Shown: positions 1-4,349 of the stretch, in pieces
Numbering within the stretch: position 1 is the first letter of the stretch
Layout of the letters: each line of letters starts with the position of its first letter
DNA from: Bacilli bacterium
GTDB lineage: Bacteria > Bacillota_I > Bacilli_A > ML615J-28 > CAG-698
DNA: 6,775 bases
Direction of reading: 5' to 3'
Assembly: GCA_016282055.1 (NCBI GenBank)
Contig: JAEEJT010000181.1
Coordinates: 1 to 6,775, forward strand
The notes under the pieces: generated by a model
What the model saw: the letters and a program-made list of their open reading frames with translations, nothing else
Told to the model about the DNA's origin: nothing
The model's database searches: none
Position numbers and translations under genes: made by a program

Positions 1-556
1 ATTCTTAAAGTATGAAAGTGGAGCTCATAGAGTTCAAAGAGTTCCTTTAACTGAAGCTAATGGTAGAATTCAAACATCAACAGCAACAGTTCTTGTTATG
101 CCTGAAGCAGATGATGTTGAAGTTGAACTTGATTTAAATGATGTTAGAGTAGATACTTTTTGTGCATCTGGACATGGTGGACAATGTGTTAATACAACAA
201 AGTCTGCTGTACGTGTTACACACTTACCAACAGGACTTGTTGCTCAATGTCAAGATGGTAAAAGCCAACATGAAAATAAAGCTAATGCCTTAAAAGTATT
301 AAAAGCAAGATTATATGATTATATTATGCAACAAGAAGCTGCTAAAAATGGAGAGGAAAGAATAAGTAAGATTGGTCATGGTGATAGATCTGAAAAGATA
401 AGAACATATAATTATCCTCAAAATCGTGTTACTGATCATAGAATTGGATTTACTATTCAACAACTTGATAGAATTATGGAAGGTAAACTTGATCCTGTAA
501 TTGAGGCTTTAATTACTGAAGACCAAAAAAGAAAAATCTCTCATTGTGAGGAATAA
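1..556 (+). CDS. prfA: Peptide chain release factor 1 (RF1), C-terminal part, 5' end outside window
   Basis: RF1 recognises UAA and UAG in the ribosomal A site and triggers hydrolysis of peptidyl-tRNA. The reading frame is open from base 2, giving 184 residues before TAA at 554-556. RF1 proteins usually have about 355-360 residues, so roughly the N-terminal half, including the PxT codon-recognition loop, is missing. The fragment starts in the conserved KYESGAHRVQRVP segment and continues through GRIQTSTATV. The catalytic GGQ is at bases 176-184, within GHGGQCVNTTKSAVR. The later RTYNYPQNRVTDHRIG segment is typical of RF1; RF2 has a different sequence there, which decides the assignment. The first in-frame ATG (base 98) is internal and not a real start. 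The stop overlaps the prmC start by one base (TAATG), so the two are probably translationally coupled. Arginine is mostly AGA. The residues flanking GGQ (His before, Cys after) differ from the common Ala/His pair. Family assignment is very secure. Confidence 0.96.
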   Translation, partial: FLKYESGAHRVQRVPLTEANGRIQTSTATVLVMPEADDVEVELDLNDVRVDTFCASGHGGQCVNTTKSAVRVTHLPTGLVAQCQDGKSQHENKANALKVLKARLYDYIMQQEAAKNGEERISKIGHGDRSEKIRTYNYPQNRVTDHRIGFTIQQLDRIMEGKLDPVIEALITEDQKRKISHCEE

Positions 557-1380
557 TGAAATTAAGAGATTATATTAAAACTAAAGAAATTGAAGCTATG
601 AATAATGGCTTTAGAAAAGAAGGGGTAAAAGTATTATTAATAGAATGCTTTTACCATTCTTTAACTAATCTTGTTATTGATTTAGATAAAGACATTGATA
701 CTTCTAAATTTAATGATACTATTGAAAAATATACTATAAGTGGTATACCTGTACAGTATATAACAGGATATGAGTATTTTTATAATCTAAAGTTTTATTG
801 CAATAAGAATACATTAATCCCAAGACCTGAAACAGAACTTTTATGTGATAAAGCTATTGAATATATTAATAAATATAATTATAAAGATATTATTGATATT
901 GGTTGTGGTACTGGATGTATTGGTATTACTATTAGTAAAAACACAAATTGTAATGTTACTTTAGTTGATATTAGTAATGATGCTTTAGATGTAGCAAGAT
1001 TAAATAACAATGAGTTAAATAGTAATTGTACTATTATTCAAAGTGATTTATTTACAAATATTCATTCTAAATATGATATGATTGTATCTAATCCGCCTTA
1101 TATACCAAATGAAGATATAAACACTATTGATAAAATTGTATATCAAAATGAACCACATCTTGCTTTATTTGCTGATGATTTTGGGTTATACTATTATAAG
1201 AAGATTATTAGTGGTCTAAAAGATGTTTTAAATAAGAATGGTTCTGTTATATTTGAAATTGGATATAATCAAAAACAACCATTAATAGATTATATTAATT
1301 CATTATATAGTGATTGTATAATTGAAGTATTTAAAGATTATAATAATCTTGATAGAATTTTAGTTATTAAATTTTGTTAG
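556..1380 (+). CDS. prmC: Release factor glutamine N5-methyltransferase PrmC (HemK family)
   Basis: This cytoplasmic SAM-dependent enzyme methylates the glutamine of the GGQ motif in release factors, which raises termination efficiency. The product has 274 residues, normal for the family (E. coli has 277). A helical N-terminal domain (about 1-75) includes GIPVQYITGYEYFY, a release-factor-docking region in the family. IPRPETE lies at 88-94. The Rossmann-type methyltransferase fold follows, with SAM-binding DIGCGTG at 114-120 and an acidic strand end VDIS at 137-140. The catalytic NPPY motif, which contacts the substrate glutamine amide, is at 179-182, followed by the family-typical NEPHLALFADDFGLYYYK. 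The ATG at 556 overlaps the prfA stop. A GAGG sequence at 548-551 sits only four bases upstream, somewhat close, so reinitiation by ribosomes finishing prfA is plausible. The next in-frame ATG (598) would cut into the N-terminal helix. It sits directly downstream of its substrate gene, the common bacterial arrangement. Confidence 0.96.
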   Translation: MKLRDYIKTKEIEAMNNGFRKEGVKVLLIECFYHSLTNLVIDLDKDIDTSKFNDTIEKYTISGIPVQYITGYEYFYNLKFYCNKNTLIPRPETELLCDKAIEYINKYNYKDIIDIGCGTGCIGITISKNTNCNVTLVDISNDALDVARLNNNELNSNCTIIQSDLFTNIHSKYDMIVSNPPYIPNEDINTIDKIVYQNEPHLALFADDFGLYYYKKIISGLKDVLNKNGSVIFEIGYNQKQPLIDYINSLYSDCIIEVFKDYNNLDRILVIKFC

Positions 1381-1388
1381 GTGGATAT

Positions 1389-2282
1389 ATGTTATTATTT
1401 AAATTTTTAATGATATTAATGATACCTTTTACTATGAATCTAAGTAAGAATGAGAGTAATAATGAGGTTAGTGAATATCAAATTGAATTTGAACAAAAAG
1501 TAAAAGAAAATTATCAATATTATGAATCTTATAAAAACTATAAAAATGATAAGTTTGAAATTATTGTTTATAAAGGTGTTTTTAATGGTGAAGCAAGTTA
1601 TGCTGTAAAATATGTTAAGTATAATGATACAATGTATAACTGTGTTATTGATACTGATGGACATTATTATGATATGCCTAATAATGAAGCTATTGCTATT
1701 AAGGCAGATAAAAATATAAGAATTCAACTTTATAGTAAATATAATACTATTATTCCAATTAATAATTCCTTGCTTCCAAAGTTTGAAATTAATAATTATT
1801 ATTTAGAGAATAGTAGATTACTTTCTGGTAATAATAAAGGTGTTGATTTTACTCCATTATCATTACATGTTTTTAAATTTTCATATATTGCTGTTTTATG
1901 TTGCGTATTAATATTATGTTTCTTTGCTTCATCAATAATAACTATTGTATTAATTCTTGTTCGTAAGAGTAGAGATAATGTAAGAGTTAAGACTCTTCTT
2001 ATGAGTAATCTTTATTATGATGAAGATACTAATCATATCGTTGATAAGATTAGTATTAATAAAGAGATTATTAATAATGTTACTATAAGTGAAGATATTA
2101 AAATATCTGAAATTGAAGATATAACACAATTTTTAAAAGATAATGGATATAATGTTAATTATAGTATGTTAGAAGAAGAAGATAAAAATAAGATTACTGT
2201 TAAACTAATGGAACTTAAGGATGAGAAAAAGATTAGTGAAGAAAAGTATTTAGAGGAGATATATAAACTTTGGAAAAAATAA
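1389..2282 (+). CDS. Hypothetical single-pass membrane protein with SHOCT-like C-terminal tail
   Basis: I do not recognise a named family for the whole protein. From ATG 1389 it has 297 residues. Residues 1-17 are hydrophobic (MLLFKFLMILMIPF) and look like a signal peptide or N-terminal anchor. Residues about 18-160 are a polar region rich in Asn, Tyr and Lys, presumably extracytoplasmic, with a predicted mixed beta character around 56-118. A long hydrophobic segment at about 162-191 ends in RKSR, so by the positive-inside rule the C-terminal part should be cytoplasmic. Residues about 192-297 are acidic and Lys-rich, and end in KLMELKDEKKISEEKYLEEI, which resembles the SHOCT short C-terminal domain (leucine, then a turn, then acidic helix). 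ATG 1389 is preferred over in-frame TTG 1374 because AGGTGG (1379-1384) lies just upstream and the hydrophobic segment then starts at the N-terminus. It begins eight bases after the prmC stop and overlaps tsaC by 13 bases, so it is co-transcribed with translation genes. Function is unknown; a membrane sensor or envelope role is only a guess. Confidence 0.85.
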   Translation: MLLFKFLMILMIPFTMNLSKNESNNEVSEYQIEFEQKVKENYQYYESYKNYKNDKFEIIVYKGVFNGEASYAVKYVKYNDTMYNCVIDTDGHYYDMPNNEAIAIKADKNIRIQLYSKYNTIIPINNSLLPKFEINNYYLENSRLLSGNNKGVDFTPLSLHVFKFSYIAVLCCVLILCFFASSIITIVLILVRKSRDNVRVKTLLMSNLYYDEDTNHIVDKISINKEIINNVTISEDIKISEIEDITQFLKDNGYNVNYSMLEEEDKNKITVKLMELKDEKKISEEKYLEEIYKLWKK

Positions 2283-2824
2283 CATTATCTAATTTATTAA
2301 AACTTAATAAAAGTGATTTAGTTAATAAAACAATTATATTTCCAACAGATACAGTATATGGTGTTGCTTGTCTACTTGATGATAAAGTAGGTATTGAAAA
2401 GATCTACAATATGAAAAAAAGGGATCATGGTAAACCTATTGCTGTACTTGTTTCTAGTGTTAATGAAGTAGAAAATATTGGTATTATTAATGATAATATT
2501 CGTTCTTTATATAAATACTGGCCTGGAGCTTTAACTATTATTGTTAATAGAAAGAATTCTAATAATACTATTGCATTAAGAATTCCTAATTCTAGTATTA
2601 GTTTAGATATATTAAGTTATTTTGGACCAATGCATACAACAAGTGTTAATTATAGTGGGGAAAAAGAGATAAATGATATTAATGAGATATATGATAAATT
2701 TCATAAATATTGTGATTATCTTGTTATTGATAAGCAAGAGTTTTCTAGTATTCCTTCTACAATTGTTGATTGTACAAATGATGAGTATAAAGTTATTAGA
2801 CAAGGAAGTATTGTTATTAAATAG
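2270..2824 (+). CDS. tsaC: Threonylcarbamoyl-AMP synthase, short TsaC/YrdC form
   Basis: This enzyme makes threonylcarbamoyl-AMP from threonine, bicarbonate and ATP. The TsaB/TsaD/TsaE system then transfers the group to A37 of ANN-decoding tRNAs (t6A). The product has 184 residues and covers only the YrdC fold, without the C-terminal Sua5 domain. Visible motifs are PTDTVYG at 25-31, the nucleotide-binding KKRDHGKP at 49-56, YWPGALT at 83-89, LRIP at 103-106, TSVNYSG at 124-130 (usually PSANxSG), STIVD at 163-167 and the terminal VIRQGSI. The start is TTG 2270, supported by AGAGGAG at 2252-2258 and by the need to keep the strand before PTDTVYG. The start lies inside the end of the preceding membrane-protein gene (13-base overlap), implying coupling. 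It ends in TAG and is followed 11 bases later by an intrinsic terminator, so it is probably the last gene of the prfA operon. In Bacillus the ortholog ywlC lies in the same neighbourhood. Confidence 0.93.
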   Translation: MEKITLSNLLKLNKSDLVNKTIIFPTDTVYGVACLLDDKVGIEKIYNMKKRDHGKPIAVLVSSVNEVENIGIINDNIRSLYKYWPGALTIIVNRKNSNNTIALRIPNSSISLDILSYFGPMHTTSVNYSGEKEINDINEIYDKFHKYCDYLVIDKQEFSSIPSTIVDCTNDEYKVIRQGSIVIK

Positions 2825-2835
2825 TTAAACAAAAT

Positions 2836-2866
2836 GAATTATTAGTAATAATAATTCTTTTTTTTA
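2836..2866 (+). terminator. Intrinsic terminator after tsaC
   Basis: A perfect 9-bp stem pairs GAATTATTA (2836-2844) with TAATAATTC (2849-2857) around the loop GTAA. Eight T residues follow directly (2858-2865). Only the outermost pair is G-C, so the hairpin is weak in absolute terms, but its position just after the last operon gene, the exact pairing and the T run support termination. Four A residues lie upstream, but no gene on the opposite strand would use it. Confidence 0.8.
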
Positions 2867-2885
2867 TTCTCTTTTTTGTTTTATA

Positions 2886-2894
2886 TGATATAAT
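2886..2894 (+). promoter_or_regulatory. Extended -10 promoter for gltS
   Basis: The perfect -10 box TATAAT (2889-2894) is preceded by TG one base upstream (2886-2887), giving the extended form TGATATAAT. No good -35 box exists at the right distance; the region 2866-2872 is T-rich (ATTCTCT), which fits an extended -10 promoter that does not need a strong -35. Transcription should start near 2901, leaving a leader of about 38 bases. Confidence 0.7.
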
Positions 2895-2925
2895 AAGGAA
2901 GGTTAATATATCAAAAAAAAATTAA

Positions 2926-2932
2926 GAGAGGA
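2926..2932 (+). promoter_or_regulatory. Ribosome binding site fixing the GTG start of gltS
   Basis: GAGAGGA lies six bases before GTG 2939. The same frame upstream contains no ATG, GTG or TTG before the TAA at 2894-2896, so this site decides the start. Confidence 0.75.
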
Positions 2933-2938
2933 TTTATT

Positions 2939-4183
2939 GTGTTATTTTTTGATTATCTTTTTAGTTATTCTTTTGGTGCTTTAGCAACTACAGCTATTTC
3001 TATTCTTGCTGTATTGTTAGGTAAATTTTTATGTAATCGTATAAAATTTCTAAAGAAGTTTTATATACCTGCTCCTGTTGTTGGTGGATTAATTATTGCT
3101 ATAATTGTTTTTCTTTTTAATATAACACATTTATGTAATTTAAATTTAAGTGATGGTACTAATATTTCTATTAAGACTTTAATGATGACATATTTCTTTA
3201 CTAGTGTAGGATATATGGCAAGTATTAAAGATCTTAAAAAAGGTGGGGTTGGTGTTGTTATATTTTTAGGTGTTGCTTCCCTTCTTATAATTTTCCAAAA
3301 TACTTTAGGTATTGTACTTGCAAAGATTTTTGGTGTTGATGGAAGATATGGGTTAATTTGTTCATCAATTACATATACTGGTGGACATGGAACTGCTAGT
3401 GCTTGGGCTGAAACATTTGGTAAACAAGGTTTATTAAACGCTGATACAATTGGTGCTGCTGCTGCTACTATGGGATTAATCTTTGGTGGTTTATTAGGTG
3501 GACCTATAGCTAGACTTATATTTAAAAGACATCATCTTGAAAAACAAGAAGTTGTTGATAATGTTAGTGAAGTTAAAGTTGAAGAAAAACTTGATTTTAA
3601 GAAATCTTGTGGAGTTATATTTACTATTTTAATTTGTATGGGTATTAGTGAGGTTATTAATCCTTACTTTAGTAATTTCTTAAAATTTATTAGTAATGAT
3701 AAATTAAGCTTACCAGGCTATGTTTTATCTATGATGCTTGCTGCTATATGGCGTAATGTTTATGAACTTGGATTCAAGAATGAAATTGCAAGTTTTGAAA
3801 ATGAAAAGCTTGGTGATATTGCTTTACAAATATTTTTAGGTATTGCTTTAACAACAATGAATTTAATTGATTTAACTAGAATTGATTTATCAGTTATTTG
3901 GTTATTCTTATGTTGTTTCGTTGGACAAATCTTGATTACTGGATTATTTATCTACTTTATTACATTTAATGCTATGGGTAGAGATTATGATAGCTGTGTT
4001 ATTTGTAGTGGACATATGGGATTTGGTTTAGGAGCAACTCCTACAGCTATTGCTAATATGGATGCATTCTGTAAACAAAATGGTAAGTCAACAAAAGCAT
4101 ATTTAGTTGTTCCTATTGTTGGTGCTATGTTTATTGATTTTACTAATGCATTATTAATTTCATTATTCTTATTGTTTGTATAA
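2939..4183 (+). CDS. gltS: Sodium/glutamate symporter, GltS family
   Basis: This is a predicted inner-membrane carrier importing glutamate with Na+. The product has 414 residues, close to the roughly 400 of E. coli GltS, with about ten hydrophobic segments. The first half has helices near 13-31 and 44-62, including the family motif IPAPVVGGLI (43-52), then FTSVGYMASIKDLKKGG (87-103) and the pore-loop motif YTGGHGTASAWAETFG (146-161). GLIFGGLLGGPIARL follows at 179-193. A charged, acidic cytoplasmic linker (about 196-222) separates the halves. The second half repeats the architecture, with a matching pore loop SGHMGFGLGATPTAIANMDAF (from 357), then KSTKAYLVVPIVGAMFIDFTN in the last helix. The two glycine-rich loops reflect the internal duplication known for the family. 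GTG 2939 is the only usable start. The gene has its own promoter and terminator and looks monocistronic. Substrate is inferred from family; related anions cannot be excluded. Confidence 0.94.
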   Translation: MLFFDYLFSYSFGALATTAISILAVLLGKFLCNRIKFLKKFYIPAPVVGGLIIAIIVFLFNITHLCNLNLSDGTNISIKTLMMTYFFTSVGYMASIKDLKKGGVGVVIFLGVASLLIIFQNTLGIVLAKIFGVDGRYGLICSSITYTGGHGTASAWAETFGKQGLLNADTIGAAAATMGLIFGGLLGGPIARLIFKRHHLEKQEVVDNVSEVKVEEKLDFKKSCGVIFTILICMGISEVINPYFSNFLKFISNDKLSLPGYVLSMMLAAIWRNVYELGFKNEIASFENEKLGDIALQIFLGIALTTMNLIDLTRIDLSVIWLFLCCFVGQILITGLFIYFITFNAMGRDYDSCVICSGHMGFGLGATPTAIANMDAFCKQNGKSTKAYLVVPIVGAMFIDFTNALLISLFLLFV

Positions 4184-4188
4184 AGTTT

Positions 4189-4221
4189 AGTCTAGTTAGA
4201 TTATCTAACTAGACTTTTTTT
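4189..4221 (+). terminator. Strong intrinsic terminator after gltS
   Basis: A perfect 12-bp stem pairs AGTCTAGTTAGA (4189-4200) with TCTAACTAGACT (4204-4215) around the three-base loop TTA, followed by a T run to 4221. It starts five bases after the gltS stop. It should insulate gltS from the downstream nifJ promoter. The upstream flank lacks an A run, so it looks one-directional. Confidence 0.93.
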
Positions 4222-4280
4222 AGGAAATTATTATTTAATTATTCTATTTCGAAGTTTTAGATATTTTTTTGTTTTTAATA

Positions 4281-4309
4281 TTGAGAAAGTATTGAAAATA
4301 TGATATAAT
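4281..4309 (+). promoter_or_regulatory. Strong sigma-70/SigA-type promoter for nifJ
   Basis: The -35 box TTGAGA (4281-4286) and -10 box TATAAT (4304-4309) are separated by the optimal 17 bases, and the -10 also has the TG extension (4301-4302). T-rich DNA (4264-4276) lies upstream and may act as an UP-like element. Transcription should start near 4316, giving a leader of about 34 bases. This is the best promoter in the window and matches the high-expression codon use of nifJ. Confidence 0.87.
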
Positions 4310-4312
4310 ATA

Positions 4313-4332
4313 TACGTTATAAAGATAACATA
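4313..4332 (+). repeat. Imperfect dyad at the predicted nifJ transcription start
   Basis: TACGTTAT (4313-4320) and ATAACATA (4325-4332) form an inverted repeat with seven of eight pairs around the spacer AAAG. It covers the predicted +1. It could be an operator, a small 5' mRNA hairpin or chance in A/T-rich DNA. It does not match the Rex consensus TTGTGAANNNNTTCACAA. Confidence 0.4.
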
Positions 4333-4337
4333 AAAAC

Positions 4338-4343
4338 GGAGGA
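4338..4343 (+). promoter_or_regulatory. Strong ribosome binding site of nifJ
   Basis: GGAGGA matches the anti-Shine-Dalgarno sequence and lies six bases before ATG 4350. It is the best-matching site in the window and settles the nifJ start. Confidence 0.88.
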
Positions 4344-4349
4344 AAATTT

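Noticed and set aside
98..100. ATG at 98 as a gene start
   Set aside because: Clear RF1 sequence continues in frame upstream to the window edge, so this is an internal methionine.
1374..1388. TTG at 1374 as the start of the membrane protein
   Set aside because: It would overlap prmC and place the AGGTGG site inside the coding region. ATG 1389 follows that site and starts directly with the hydrophobic segment.
1440..1727. 95-codon open frame on the minus strand opposite the membrane-protein gene
   Set aside because: The translation is mostly Ile, Asn and Phe, as expected from the complement of A/T-rich codons. It lies wholly inside a better-supported gene and has no convincing ribosome binding site or family motif.
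2612..2803. 63-codon open frame on the minus strand opposite tsaC
   Set aside because: It is a low-complexity Ile/Asn-rich shadow of tsaC with no independent support.
4222..4349. Riboswitch or small RNA gene between gltS and nifJ
   Set aside because: The predicted leader is only about 34 bases, and the rest is promoter and A/T-rich DNA. There is no conserved aptamer-like structure or second terminator.
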